64,000 nt of DNA from a virus (IMGVR_UViG_3300017917_002838:1-64000); one strand, 5' to 3'; counted from the first letter of the stretch, positions 1 to 8,541 are shown. The notes: generated from the sequence alone by a model not told the origin. A program made the numbers and translations.

Positions 1-277
1 AAGCAGTACCGTTATCTATATAAAGTACTTTTGCTTGTGTGTCTACATAAAGCAGTCCTTCTTTTGAAGATGCTGGCCGACTTGCGGTATTACCAAACTC
101 TACTGAGCTTCCAGCAATCCATTGTGAGCCATCATAAACCTTTAGTACGTTTTCTACAGTATTAAAATAAATCTGTCCTGCCACTGGTGAGGAAGGATCA
201 GATGCGTTGTTATGAATACGAGCATTAAGAAGTTCATTCTTATTTAAGTTAATACTCGTTGCAAATAATCTTGCCAT
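1..277 (-). CDS. Virion fibre-type protein, N-terminal part (runs off the window)
   Basis: The reading frame starts at ATG ([10 protein letters not shown]) behind GGAGATAAT and runs open for 92 codons to the window edge. The residues AGQIYFNT and GLLYVDTQ are the short beta repeats that recur in phage tail-fibre and head-fibre proteins with a 'property of displayed item' layout. It heads a run of structural-type genes that read leftward. The C-terminus, and therefore the exact role (fibre, appendage or decoration), lies outside the window. Confidence 0.6.
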   Translation of the reverse strand, partial: MARLFATSINLNKNELLNARIHNNASDPSSPVAGQIYFNTVENVLKVYDGSQWIAGSSVEFGNTASRPASSKEGLLYVDTQAKVLYIDNGTA

Positions 278-288
278 TTATTATCTCC

Positions 289-720
289 TTATGACAGGTA
301 CGCTGTCCCTGAAAATGGTTGGGCCATTGTCAATGTTAAACTATTACTATTATTATACGTTATTCCGGTTTCTAATTCGTCTCCAGAACTGGCTTTAACA
401 GTCACATTTGGATTAAAACCCAAATCGTGATTTATAATTACTGAATATACTCCAGAAACTGGACCAGTGACCTGAGCCAGCTCCCAACTTATAACTGTTG
501 CTATTGGTTTATTTAAAATAAAGCTATCTGCTGTTGCCCAGCTATTGTTTAATGGTTTTGGGCCATAGAACCTTGTTGTATCTGTATCAAAATAGAAGTC
601 TCCTGGTACTCCAACTGTATTTACTGGAGCTCCAGATCCGCTTATAATCGTTCTACCGGGTGCTCCAGCAGACCTAACTACAACCTTCTGATCTATTTCA
701 TTAATGATTACTTGTGCCAT
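289..720 (-). CDS. Probable virion fibre or tail appendage protein
   Basis: 143 residues. The N-terminal half has GAPG and GSGAP turns and a GDFYFDTDTTRFYGP stretch typical of phage fibre proteins; the C-terminal half (ISWELAQ to the end) resembles the short beta domain that ends many phage fibres. It ends 11 bases before the next fibre gene and its start overlaps the stop of the upstream gene by one base, so the three are translated as one operon. No enzymatic motif is visible. Confidence 0.55.
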   Translation of the reverse strand: MAQVIINEIDQKVVVRSAGAPGRTIISGSGAPVNTVGVPGDFYFDTDTTRFYGPKPLNNSWATADSFILNKPIATVISWELAQVTGPVSGVYSVIINHDLGFNPNVTVKASSGDELETGITYNNSNSLTLTMAQPFSGTAYLS

Positions 721-1064
721 TAAATTGTAACCGCCCTATTTAAAATTAAAAACCCTTCAAGAATCCTTGTCTTATTTCCAGTTAAATCTGTTATTACTAA
801 ATCATATGATGATTGTGGATAAAATAATTTATTTGTTCTAACATTTGAAAATGATATGGTCATTTTTCCAGTATTTCCCATAATATTAATTCCGTCATTA
901 TGAGTTAAAGTAAAAGCAAGTTTTTTTCCGCCCTTTTGATCTCTTACTTGTAATTTTGCTGTATATCCTGTTAAATCAATTGGAGTGTCGTCATCGTTCA
1001 AATACTCTACTTCAAATGCGAATGTAGAGTCTTGATCAATTTTAAAATTCTTGGTGGCTGCCAT
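720..1064 (-). CDS. Baseplate/fibre-associated beta-sandwich protein, BppU N-terminal-like
   Basis: 114 residues. The pattern FKIDQDSTFAFEV, then PIDLTGYTAKLQVRD, then YDLVITD, is that of the N-terminal immunoglobulin-like domain common in phage baseplate upper proteins (BppU/DUF2479 type) and in free-standing small tail proteins. It is followed downstream by fibre-type genes, which supports a virion role. Upstream lies a perfect hairpin that isolates this unit from the holin-like gene. Confidence 0.55.
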   Translation of the reverse strand: MAATKNFKIDQDSTFAFEVEYLNDDDTPIDLTGYTAKLQVRDQKGGKKLAFTLTHNDGINIMGNTGKMTISFSNVRTNKLFYPQSSYDLVITDLTGNKTRILEGFLILNRAVTI

Positions 1065-1076
1065 AAAATAAAGTAC

Positions 1077-1102
1077 TCCTATGCTTATTTTAGCATAGGA
1101 GC
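1077..1102. terminator. Bidirectional hairpin between holin-like gene and fibre operon
   Basis: A 10-bp perfect stem (CTCCTATGCT / AGCATAGGAG) with a TATTTT loop sits in the 52-base gap. It has no long U-run, so it may act as a processing or pause site rather than a full intrinsic terminator. Confidence 0.5.
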
Positions 1103-1116
1103 ACTCTTAACGCTGT

Positions 1117-1353
1117 TTAAGCTTTGCGACCAAAAGCTGTATCTTTTGGATTTAATGCTCTCATAATTACTGGCAATGTTGCGGCAATTCCTGCATTGAG
1201 CATTGCCTTCCAGTCCTGATTTCCGGACATATAAACTGCAATAGCTGCTGCTAGAAAAGATCTTCCATAGCTAGCTAGTGCTGCTAGAAGCTGTTCCTTC
1301 ATATCTACTTTTCCATCCTTATTGAGGTCTTTATTCAATATAATCATCTCCAA
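1117..1353 (-). CDS. Holin-like protein with an EF-hand-like N-terminus
   Basis: 78 residues. Residues about 8-20 form DLNKDGKVDMKE, a near-consensus EF-hand calcium loop. They are followed by SYGRSFLAAAIAVYMSG and a second hydrophobic helix ending VIMRALNPKDTAFGRK. That tail, with the two helices joined by a DWKAML segment, is characteristic of the r1t-type holins of actinophages and streptococcal phages. It would oligomerise in the host membrane at lysis. A second protein with the same helix plus EF-hand logic, in reverse order, lies near 40.4 kb. The nearest lysin is more than 6 kb away on the other strand, so this is not a classic lysis cassette. Confidence 0.6.
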   Translation of the reverse strand: MEMIILNKDLNKDGKVDMKEQLLAALASYGRSFLAAAIAVYMSGNQDWKAMLNAGIAATLPVIMRALNPKDTAFGRKA

Positions 1354-1423
1354 CTGAGCCCTATGCTCAGGAATTAGGGAATTACCCCAAATTTATTTTA
1401 TCATTTATTTATAAATATAACAA

Positions 1424-2329
1424 TTAGTTGATTAATAATTGAGAAGAAATCCAATCTTCTAGCCGTATCGTTGGGTTATATCCAAAAATAGATTTGGCCT
1501 TATCTATACTCGCAAGTGTCTCTCTGGCTTCTCCAATTCTAGGAGGAATATTGATAGTATTTTGTGAAATATAGCTTGCTATCTCATTAATAGAATAATT
1601 TTTACCAGTTCCTATATTAAATACTGTTCCCAAAAGATCTTTTTCTAAATCTTTAGTTGCTGCTAAAATATTTGCATTAACAGCATCTATCACATTTGTG
1701 AAATCTCTTTTTTGATTTCCATCACCAACAATTGTAAGTTGTTTTCCTTCTTTAAACTGTTTAATAAACAATCCTACTACTGGAGCATATATTCCCTTTA
1801 AAGGATGTCTATTACCGTATACGTTAAAATATCTTAAACAAACTGTTTCCAATCCATATGTTTTTGAATATGTTTTGCAAAGTTTCTCTCCGGTTGTTTT
1901 TGTAACAGAATAAACATTTAAACAATCATCATTTTGTGTTTCAATGTTCGGAATTGTATTCATTCCATAGGCAGATGAAGTAGATGAATATACAACTCTT
2001 TTAACTCCGGCTTCTTTAGAACACTGTAGAACTGTTCCTGTTCCAACTGCATTTACGCTAATTGTTTCAAGAGGGTTGTCTATGGCTATTTGAATTCTTG
2101 AATGTGCAGCAATATGAAATACATAATCCACCCCATTGTATAAAGGTCTTGTATTTTCATAATCTCTAATATCTAATTTGTAATTATTTGCTTTTTCATT
2201 CCAATAAAATTTTTCATTGGATATGGCAGACTCATTATCTATGCATACAACTTCATGACCTAGCTCTATTAACTTATCAACTAAATTAGAGCCAATAAAT
2301 CCTGCACCACCAGTTACTAATGATTTCAT
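1424..2329 (-). CDS. NAD-dependent sugar epimerase/dehydratase (extended SDR family)
   Basis: 301 residues, slightly shorter than GalE-type enzymes (about 310-340). GGAGFIG at residues 7-13 is the Rossmann dinucleotide motif, STSSAYG supplies the catalytic serine/threonine and YSVTK the catalytic Tyr-Lys pair near residues 140-144. RYFNVYG and the C-terminal NIGTGK stretch are typical of UDP-sugar 4-epimerases of the GalE/Gne/WbpP group. It lies four bases from a UDP-galactopyranose mutase, so a UDP-Gal (or UDP-GalNAc) product feeding the mutase is the natural inference. Substrate cannot be read from sequence alone. Confidence 0.8.
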   Translation of the reverse strand: MKSLVTGGAGFIGSNLVDKLIELGHEVVCIDNESAISNEKFYWNEKANNYKLDIRDYENTRPLYNGVDYVFHIAAHSRIQIAIDNPLETISVNAVGTGTVLQCSKEAGVKRVVYSSTSSAYGMNTIPNIETQNDDCLNVYSVTKTTGEKLCKTYSKTYGLETVCLRYFNVYGNRHPLKGIYAPVVGLFIKQFKEGKQLTIVGDGNQKRDFTNVIDAVNANILAATKDLEKDLLGTVFNIGTGKNYSINEIASYISQNTINIPPRIGEARETLASIDKAKSIFGYNPTIRLEDWISSQLLIN

Positions 2330-2333
2330 AAAA

Positions 2334-3431
2334 CTATTCTACCATTTTAATTGCTTTTTGTGCAGCATTAAGTCCTTGCATAACTGCCTGATCTGTATCA
2401 ATATAAACATAGTTTGCTAGTCTGCCAGCAGTTATTGCATTTGGATATTCTTTAATAAGATCTTGTTTTAATTGATTTGCCATTTTTCTATTAATTCCAT
2501 CTGCATCATCTATTGGATAATGTTTGTCTTTGGCTCCTGGATATTCGTGTGTAACAATTGTTCCAAGAATTTGATCTCTTTGTCCAGACATCCATTTTGT
2601 TTCTGTGCGCCTTGTATATTCTTTATCTAATCCTGGATGATTTATTGTTGCGTGTGGAAGACTTACTCCAAGAACATTAGGAATATACTGATGTTCTACT
2701 CTGACACCACGCCATGGTAGCTGATCCCTTAACATAAAATCATCTAATGCGGCAGTTACAATTACAGCATCATATTTATTCCATTCAACTGTATTAACGT
2801 CATCAGTTTTACCCATCCATATTTCCATTGGATAAGATGTTAACATATTATCAATTATTTTTGTCCAGCCACCTTTTGGCCAAGCTTGCCACTTATCTCT
2901 AAACAATGCAGTGTATCCGTCTGTCCTAAAATCTATTCTTTTAGGGGCAAATGATGCTGATAAATTTTTTGGATCTGTTCCCCACTGTTTTTGTGTATAA
3001 GGTAGTATAAACCATTCATATAATGTTTTGCCCATTATAGAAATTGCATATGTTTCAAAATTGGTGGAATCTGGATTAGCTGGAAGACTTGCCAATTCTT
3101 TTTCAATTATTGTCCATTCTGGTAATTGTTTTAACTCATCTATTTGTGGTGGCCATGACATTATTCCTGGAGGGACTTGAGTTTTTGTATGATGTATATA
3201 TGGAAGCCAGTCTCCAAACTTTTGTACTGTTTCAATTACTTCATCATTATTTGTATGGTTAATATGAATAGCATTTTGTTCATAAAGTATACCAGCAAAC
3301 TCTGCGGTTCTTACATGGCCACCAACATAATTTTTTGACTCATGAACTGTAACGTTCCAGCCATTATCTGCTAATTTCCATGCTGCCGTTGATCCTGTTA
3401 AACCAGAACCTATAATTAATGCTTTTTTCAT
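2334..3431 (-). CDS. glf: UDP-galactopyranose mutase
   Basis: 365 residues, the usual length for bacterial Glf. GSGLTGSTAAWKL near the N-terminus is the FAD-binding motif and GGHVRT matches the second flavin-contact segment. YEWFILPYTQKQWGTDP and the late GRLANYVYIDTDQ segment correspond to conserved active-site and flavin-binding regions of the family. The enzyme isomerises UDP-galactopyranose to UDP-galactofuranose, the donor for galactofuranose-containing cell-wall glycans such as actinobacterial arabinogalactan. Its start overlaps the stop of the upstream glycosyltransferase gene by four bases (ATGA). Together with the epimerase it forms a two-step supply route for UDP-Galf. Confidence 0.9.
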   Translation of the reverse strand: MKKALIIGSGLTGSTAAWKLADNGWNVTVHESKNYVGGHVRTAEFAGILYEQNAIHINHTNNDEVIETVQKFGDWLPYIHHTKTQVPPGIMSWPPQIDELKQLPEWTIIEKELASLPANPDSTNFETYAISIMGKTLYEWFILPYTQKQWGTDPKNLSASFAPKRIDFRTDGYTALFRDKWQAWPKGGWTKIIDNMLTSYPMEIWMGKTDDVNTVEWNKYDAVIVTAALDDFMLRDQLPWRGVRVEHQYIPNVLGVSLPHATINHPGLDKEYTRRTETKWMSGQRDQILGTIVTHEYPGAKDKHYPIDDADGINRKMANQLKQDLIKEYPNAITAGRLANYVYIDTDQAVMQGLNAAQKAIKMVE

Positions 3432-4222
3432 TTAAATGTTTTTATCCTTGACATATCGGATAATTCAAATTTAAACTCAACGATGTCCCAAAGTTTTTCT
3501 TTGTTTTGTTTTATTAAAAAATGTATTTCTGCAAGCTCTTCTTCTGTCAGTTGTTGAAATGGTTTATATCCGCCTAATCCAACCAACTGCTCTCTTCTTG
3601 TTCCTTTATCGGTAAAATGAAAAGGATTATATGAATAATCTATTACTTTATCTAGAGGATTTTGATCAAAATATTTATTTAAATATTTTTCTGTAATAAA
3701 TTTTGGAACATAATTTATTTCTTTATCTTTTTGTATCCATGGCAGAGTGGCCTCACAACATTTAATTACCTCTTCTTTACTTCCACCAAATATGCAAACA
3801 ATTGACCAGAAAGATTCCTCTCTTACTTTAAAGTAAGCTCCAGAATCTTCATTTTCTTCAAACCACTGAGAAATATGTCTAGCAGAAACTAGTTTGCCCT
3901 CTAATGTATCATTATCAAATTTCATATTTATATTGGTATCTGCATCAAACCAATAGAAGTTATCGAACTCTAAATTTTTTAATTCTAAAACTGAATAAAT
4001 TCTTGAAATATCTGCCTCATGCCAATCTTTACTTTCAGTATAATGAAATACTGTTTTATATTTAGACTGATCTAAATACTCTGATGGATCTTTTTCTGAA
4101 TAAAAATGAAATTCAATATCCCAGTCTCCAATATATAGGTGAGTAAATCTATTTATAAATCTAACACCCAATAGAAAGTAAGAGTTTGTAGCAGTTACTG
4201 AAATTATAGTTTTCTTTTTCAT
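3428..4222 (-). CDS. Glycosyltransferase, GT6-like (GT-A fold)
   Basis: 264 residues. YWFDADTNINM carries the DxD-type motif at the end of a central strand. FGGSKEEVIKCCE and the later EKYLNKYFDQNP, VIDYSYN segments follow the order of GT6 enzymes (the ABO/alpha-galactosyltransferase family, which also has bacterial and phage members). It would transfer a single Gal/GalNAc-type sugar to a glycan. Co-translation with glf and the epimerase suggests the three act on one structure. The GT6 assignment is from motif order by eye; another GT-A family is possible. Confidence 0.65.
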   Translation of the reverse strand: MKKKTIISVTATNSYFLLGVRFINRFTHLYIGDWDIEFHFYSEKDPSEYLDQSKYKTVFHYTESKDWHEADISRIYSVLELKNLEFDNFYWFDADTNINMKFDNDTLEGKLVSARHISQWFEENEDSGAYFKVREESFWSIVCIFGGSKEEVIKCCEATLPWIQKDKEINYVPKFITEKYLNKYFDQNPLDKVIDYSYNPFHFTDKGTRREQLVGLGGYKPFQQLTEEELAEIHFLIKQNKEKLWDIVEFKFELSDMSRIKTFK

Positions 4223-4228
4223 TTTATC

Positions 4229-6163
4229 CTATGCTGAGATATCTACTATTTCGCAATTGCCGTCTGATGTGCAAGCGAGTGTTTGTGTTCCAGATGTTCC
4301 GTCTTCTGTTTCGTAGAATGATAAATCTTCCCAACGAATTGAAGAAGGCATTTTTGCAAGAAGTTCTAGATATTCTGTTTCATTTACTTCTTGATATGGA
4401 GCTTGTTTATATGAATGGTCGGAATAAGGAAGAAACGAAATTCCAGAAACCTCATCAAAATACTTGTAGACCCATGCTCCTACTTCCATCCATTCATCTT
4501 CTTTTACAGAAACTGTAATTGATGGTTTGTGTTCACACCATGCTCTTTGATAAACAAGCCAGGTGTTTAGATGATCAATTGCAGTAAGATCATTTCTTAA
4601 TATCGCACCTTCTGGTGCTTTAACTGGAAATGAAAATACATAAGTATCATTTGGTTTCATGAAATCATCTTCACAAGGAATGCCAACTTCTTTTAGGAAT
4701 GTTGATAGTGGATCTTTTTTATCACCACGAACCGTACGAATATAATATTGTGAATGCCATGGATGCATTCCAGAAGATACCCCGACCAATTGGGACACTG
4801 TTCCAGAAGGTTTTACGCAAGTAATTGCTGCAGACTCTGGAATCCCAATTTTCCCGGCCTCTTCTGCGTTTGTTTCTCTTGCGTACTCACGCAAACGAGA
4901 TAAATATTTTTCTAACTCTTTAATGTCTTCTTTTCCAGACATAAACTTATGTCCAAACTGTCCAGTTAAGGAGACTCCAAGCAATCTTTCCTCTTCTGTA
5001 TTATCCTTCCAAATTTTACGAAGGTACTTAAAGTCTGTAAGAGTTGCTTGCCATGTTCCAAGGATGGTTGCCAACCTTACTTTTTCTGCAATTGATTCTT
5101 TAGTATCTTTTTCACGAATAACAACTTCTGAAAGATTGCAGAACTGATTTGGTCTAAGAATAATCTCAGAACAAGGGTTGGTTCCATACCAAATTTCTGG
5201 ATCACGCTTGCCATACTTTGATGCCTGCATTTGTGCAGCTTTTACGTTGTAAATTCCTCTTTCGCCAGATTTTGAATCGTATAGATTTTTCCATTCTGTT
5301 ATAAACTGTTCCATCTCTGGTTTACGAGCATATGCAACAGAATTATTTGAAAGAGCTCTTTGAGAGTTTGCTTCCCACCAATTGCCTGATTTTGCATGTG
5401 CCATTTCAATATCATTAATATTAGATAATGAAATCATTGCAGAACGACGAACTCCACCAACAACTACAATTTCACCAATCTTACACATAATATCGTGACA
5501 CTCAATTGGTTTTAAGTTTCTACCTGCAGCACCCTTAAACTTAGCAATTGTAAAATCAAAAAGATTTACTAAAGGTTGCGGGCCAGACGATCTTCCTCCC
5601 ATAGTTTTAAGACGTGCACCTGCTGGTCGAAGTTTTGAAACATCTATAGATGGAATTTGTCCGGTCCAAAGCAAAGCAAGAAGTTCTCTATAAGCTTTAG
5701 CCCAGCCCTGCTTAGAATCTTCTACAACAATAACTGTATTTGATTTTTCTAAAACTTCTGGAACGGCAGGTAGTTTATTAATGTATTTATATTCAACAGA
5801 AAATCCTACCCCTGTCCCACACATGAGAATGTACATTGTTTCATCAAAAGCACGTGGATGATCAACTGGAATAAAAGAACAATTATAACCTGCAATATTA
5901 TCTCGTTCTAATGCTGCTCCAGAAGTCATAACTGCTCTCATGGAAGGCATAACGTTTCTGTTATAAACAGCGTCTTTAATTTCTGCAAGTGTCTTTGGGT
6001 CTGGTGTATAGTTATGATTCTCAAGTAGATGAGATGTCATAAAATTAAAGTATCTATCTACAGTTTCTCCCCAGTTTTCTCTTCTATTTTCTTCTGGAAT
6101 CCAACGGGCATACCTAGATAGAGCAATAAAATTCTCATAAGCATTCTCAATATACTTCGACAT
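4229..6163 (-). CDS. nrdJ: Adenosylcobalamin-dependent (class II) ribonucleoside-triphosphate reductase
   Basis: 644 residues. NPCSEI holds the expected thiyl-radical cysteine and, exactly 11 residues on, QFC holds one redox cysteine, the spacing of the Lactobacillus leichmannii enzyme. The partner cysteine is in AGYNCSF. The C-terminus ends with a CTSDGNC pair that would shuttle reducing equivalents. KPSGTVSQL and the MPSMRA segment are also class II signatures. It is shorter than the 739-residue L. leichmannii protein. It makes dNTPs for phage replication without a small subunit or oxygen, but needs host B12 coenzyme. The thioredoxin gene near 34.5 kb could supply electrons. RBS AAGAAAGG precedes the ATG. 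Confidence 0.92.
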   Translation of the reverse strand: MSKYIENAYENFIALSRYARWIPEENRRENWGETVDRYFNFMTSHLLENHNYTPDPKTLAEIKDAVYNRNVMPSMRAVMTSGAALERDNIAGYNCSFIPVDHPRAFDETMYILMCGTGVGFSVEYKYINKLPAVPEVLEKSNTVIVVEDSKQGWAKAYRELLALLWTGQIPSIDVSKLRPAGARLKTMGGRSSGPQPLVNLFDFTIAKFKGAAGRNLKPIECHDIMCKIGEIVVVGGVRRSAMISLSNINDIEMAHAKSGNWWEANSQRALSNNSVAYARKPEMEQFITEWKNLYDSKSGERGIYNVKAAQMQASKYGKRDPEIWYGTNPCSEIILRPNQFCNLSEVVIREKDTKESIAEKVRLATILGTWQATLTDFKYLRKIWKDNTEEERLLGVSLTGQFGHKFMSGKEDIKELEKYLSRLREYARETNAEEAGKIGIPESAAITCVKPSGTVSQLVGVSSGMHPWHSQYYIRTVRGDKKDPLSTFLKEVGIPCEDDFMKPNDTYVFSFPVKAPEGAILRNDLTAIDHLNTWLVYQRAWCEHKPSITVSVKEDEWMEVGAWVYKYFDEVSGISFLPYSDHSYKQAPYQEVNETEYLELLAKMPSSIRWEDLSFYETEDGTSGTQTLACTSDGNCEIVDISA

Positions 6164-6224
6164 AATATAAAACCTTTCTTGACCGAGTTTTTGTGTCGGC
6201 CTCCGCTAAAATTGTTGTAATCTT

Positions 6225-6260
6225 AAGTATAGTATTTTTTCTTTTTAAAAATACTATTTT
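6225..6260 (-). terminator. Intrinsic terminator of the downstream side of the glycosyltransferase gene
   Basis: An ATAGTATTTTT / AAAAATACTAT stem directly follows the stop of the minus-strand glycosyltransferase gene and precedes nrdJ. It is AT-rich but nearly perfect, and would separate the two units. Confidence 0.5.
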
Positions 6261-7250
6261 TTAAAATTTTTCTTCAAGATGCTGTAAAGCATTCTTAGTC
6301 AACTGTAACCAGTTATAGTCTTTATGAACCTGTTCTGATTGAGAATAGTAGTAACCAGAATAAGCTTTAAAGTTCATTACTGAATCATACATTACTTCTT
6401 TCAATGCGTCAACATCTGGCTTAAAAACTTTTCCTGGATGTTCAAAAGGCCACGGGGAATCTATCAACCTAGACTTTACACTTAAAGGTCCTATAAAGTC
6501 TTTATAATGTGCCCAAGTTGAAGTAGATATTGTTGGCATTCCAGTTGCTAAAGCTTGTAGGGGTATAAATCCAAATCCTTCACCATAACTTGGATATATT
6601 AAAATATCATGCATATGATATAAAGTTATTAACTCATTTATTGCTAATTCGTCTTTTATAATTGTTATATTGTTATAAAGTTCATTTGGAAGACCTATAA
6701 TACTTCCATGATCATTATATATTCTAGTTGTATTTTCTTTATGACATTTAAGAGTTAAATGAAATTGTTCTTTATGTCCAAATAATTCAGTAAATGCATC
6801 TACTACCATTTGACCAGATTTTCTAGTAGCCGGTTCTCCTACATGTAAAAACTTAATTACTCCATCATTTCTTTGACCTCTTTTAACTGATTTCCATATT
6901 GGTTCTATTCCATGAGGATAAACATGTATTGGTGGCTTTACTTTATTTTCTTTATATACATTAGCAACCCAATCTGATGTTGTCCAAACTTCATCACATA
7001 AATTAAATTTTTCTTTCCAGCCTTTTCTAAGTTCGGTTGATTCCCAAGGAGTATATCCTATTTGATATTGATTACGATGTAATTTATATCCGTCTGGTTG
7101 TGTAAAATTTATTTGAAAATCTGCTTTAGGATCTGCATATCTTACATTATGTCCTAATTCATTTAAAGATTTTACTATATGTTGTCCTGCATATCCATAT
7201 CCAACTGCTGGGTTTAAATTAGCTTTTATAGAGTAGTAAGATATGTACAT
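6261..7250 (-). CDS. Glycosyltransferase, GT-B fold (GT4/GT1 type)
   Basis: 329 residues. The C-terminal half has FLHVGEPATRKSGQ at the start of the nucleotide-sugar domain and YPSYGEGFGFIPLQALATGMP, the E-x7-E signature of GT4/GT1 enzymes. The N-terminal half includes GYGYAGQH, an acceptor-side glycine loop, and PHGIEP between the domains. It would transfer a hexose from a nucleotide-activated donor. RBS AAAGGAC precedes the ATG. It faces away from the lysozyme-like gene across a shared 87-base promoter region. Confidence 0.8.
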   Translation of the reverse strand: MYISYYSIKANLNPAVGYGYAGQHIVKSLNELGHNVRYADPKADFQINFTQPDGYKLHRNQYQIGYTPWESTELRKGWKEKFNLCDEVWTTSDWVANVYKENKVKPPIHVYPHGIEPIWKSVKRGQRNDGVIKFLHVGEPATRKSGQMVVDAFTELFGHKEQFHLTLKCHKENTTRIYNDHGSIIGLPNELYNNITIIKDELAINELITLYHMHDILIYPSYGEGFGFIPLQALATGMPTISTSTWAHYKDFIGPLSVKSRLIDSPWPFEHPGKVFKPDVDALKEVMYDSVMNFKAYSGYYYSQSEQVHKDYNWLQLTKNALQHLEEKF

Positions 7251-7275
7251 TTGTCCTTTTTTCTAGTCAACCGGC

Positions 7276-7305
7276 TTGACAGAATTGTTTAAATTCTGTT
7301 AAGAT
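7276..7305 (+). promoter_or_regulatory. Lysozyme-gene promoter with a palindromic operator in the spacer
   Basis: TTGACA at 7276-7281 is followed by 18 bases and TAAGAT (7300-7305). The spacer contains a perfect inverted repeat, CAGAATT-N5-AATTCTG, at 7280-7298. A dimeric repressor bound there would sit between the -35 and -10 boxes and block polymerase. Confidence 0.7.
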
Positions 7306-7337
7306 TGTATTTACTGTCTCTAAAGGAGGTAATACCA

Positions 7338-7916
7338 ATGGAGAAAAGTTTGAAGCGTTTGTTGTTTGTTATTACACATTCTAGCATAACATTTTCGTTT
7401 TTGCTAGTTTCAGTAATGATAACATCAGCTGGCGCTAAAAGGGCTGAAGCACTTGTTGTTAAGCCTGTAGCAATTCAAACAGTTGCTGCATATAAAGCAG
7501 AAAGAATAAAATTTCTTGAAGGCGCTAAGAATCTAACAGATCTAGAACTTCTTGAAGTTTTGACCCTAGCAGGTTTCGAAGGAAAAAAACTTCGTGTTGC
7601 TTGGGCTGTCGCTAAAGCAGAGTCTAATGGTAGACCAAGAGCCCATAATGGGAACAGAAAGACGGGGGACAACTCGTATGGCATATTTCAAGTAAATATG
7701 CTTGGGAATCTAGGTAAAATAAGAAGAGACAAGTTCGACCTAGCAAAAGATTCCAGCTTGTTTAATCCAATCAAAAATGCTAAAATAGCATATTATATGA
7801 CCGACAAGGGATCAGACTGGTCCGCTTGGTCAGCTTATGGAAATAAGAGATACAAGTATTTCTACAAAAAGTTTCCAAAAGTTTGTTTAAAAGTTAGTGG
7901 AGATTGGACAGTCTAA
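7338..7916 (+). CDS. Membrane-anchored lysozyme-like / SLT-type transglycosylase
   Basis: 192 residues. Start chosen at the ATG 5 bases after AAAGGAGG rather than the upstream in-frame codon. Residues about 8-28 are a hydrophobic signal anchor. The catalytic domain has AWAVAKAESNG, with the glutamate expected of soluble lytic transglycosylase/lysozyme folds, then NSYGIFQVN, the classic second motif. WSAWSAYGN ends the fold. It cleaves peptidoglycan, either for lysis or as a virion-entry enzyme. It is the first gene of a plus-strand unit with its own operator-bearing promoter, and a CHAP endolysin lies elsewhere at 45 kb. Confidence 0.8.
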   Translation: MEKSLKRLLFVITHSSITFSFLLVSVMITSAGAKRAEALVVKPVAIQTVAAYKAERIKFLEGAKNLTDLELLEVLTLAGFEGKKLRVAWAVAKAESNGRPRAHNGNRKTGDNSYGIFQVNMLGNLGKIRRDKFDLAKDSSLFNPIKNAKIAYYMTDKGSDWSAWSAYGNKRYKYFYKKFPKVCLKVSGDWTV

Positions 7917-8134
7917 TTAAAGTTCAAGTTCTAAACGCTTATAAAAAGTTAGCGGAGGAAAATATTGTTCCTCCGCTGCTTTGTCCTTCGGACCAAACTG
8001 ATTTATATCCAAATATAGACGAATCTGACAAGGTGTTTCTTTATTGTTTTTCTTGTACCTATAAAAATTATCTAGGCTTAGAAGCCTATTCTAAAATAGA
8101 AAAAGCTGTTATACAAAATAAAAATATTATATAA
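7904..8134 (+). CDS. Small zinc-ribbon protein
   Basis: 76 residues from a TTG codon overlapping the end of the lysozyme gene, preceded by GTGGAG. A CPS...CFSC arrangement gives three or four potential metal ligands. No further function can be read. The short RBS-to-start spacing makes the exact start uncertain. Confidence 0.45.
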   Translation: MDSLIKVQVLNAYKKLAEENIVPPLLCPSDQTDLYPNIDESDKVFLYCFSCTYKNYLGLEAYSKIEKAVIQNKNII

Positions 8135-8200
8135 TTGGATTGATGGCACTTAAACAATTTGCCTATATATCTAAGGGGCATCCCCTTAAGAAAAGACGAC

Positions 8201-8434
8201 ATGACCGATTCCTCAACAACGCCAAATTCGGACGGGGTTCAAGAAGAAACTCTGGAAAACAACCTACCTCTAGTAACATACATAATGCTGCATAGAATTT
8301 ATGACCTTTTAGTTGTTATCGGAAAAAATTTAGTCAAGGATGACTCTTTAGACCGATTAATCTCTTATCATGAAAATGGATATTTATTGGGTCCGTCCCC
8401 TAGTTATTCTGAGGATCCTGATGCCAAAAAATAA
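8201..8434 (+). CDS. Conserved small actinophage protein, function unknown
   Basis: 77 residues starting MTDSSTTPN. The core LPLVTYIMLHRIYDLLVVIGKNL and the tail GYLLGPSPSY are in the style of a small protein that commonly follows lysin or tail genes in actinophages. It is mostly a single amphipathic helix. An ATG 42 bases upstream is also in frame but lacks a better RBS. Confidence 0.55.
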   Translation: MTDSSTTPNSDGVQEETLENNLPLVTYIMLHRIYDLLVVIGKNLVKDDSLDRLISYHENGYLLGPSPSYSEDPDAKK

Positions 8435-8510
8435 TGGTAAATGCGACCAAGAGGGAACTAGTACTATTGATGATTCAATTGACATGGTTTTAGACTCCGT
8501 TACTTCTTGA
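8421..8510 (+). CDS. Possible 29-residue microprotein
   Basis: ATG preceded by GAGGATCCTG at good spacing and overlapping the previous gene by 14 bases. The product (MPKNNGKCDQEG...) is acidic and has one cysteine. Its stop codon overlaps the -35 box of the next promoter. Coding status rests only on the RBS and operon position. Confidence 0.35.
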   Translation: MPKNNGKCDQEGTSTIDDSIDMVLDSVTS

Positions 8511-8535
8511 CTTCAAAATTTACAATTGCTATAAT
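8507..8535 (+). promoter_or_regulatory. Near-consensus sigma-70 promoter for a short transcript
   Basis: TTGACT, 17 bases, TATAAT. An intrinsic terminator begins only about 45 bases downstream and no start codon with RBS lies between. Confidence 0.8.
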
Positions 8536-8541
8536 AGTTTT

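Noticed and set aside
4231-4518. Plus-strand ORFs inside the ribonucleotide reductase gene
   Set aside because: They are frame shadows of a fully supported reading frame with catalytic motifs.
6164-6260. Cobalamin riboswitch upstream of the B12-dependent reductase
   Set aside because: The gap is only 97 bases and no B12-box-like sequence is seen; a full riboswitch would not fit.
8142-8294. A 50-codon basic ORF (MALKQFAYISKG...) overlapping the conserved small protein at 8.2 kb
   Set aside because: No convincing RBS; nearly all of it overlaps a conserved-looking gene in another frame. Could be revisited if homologues appear.
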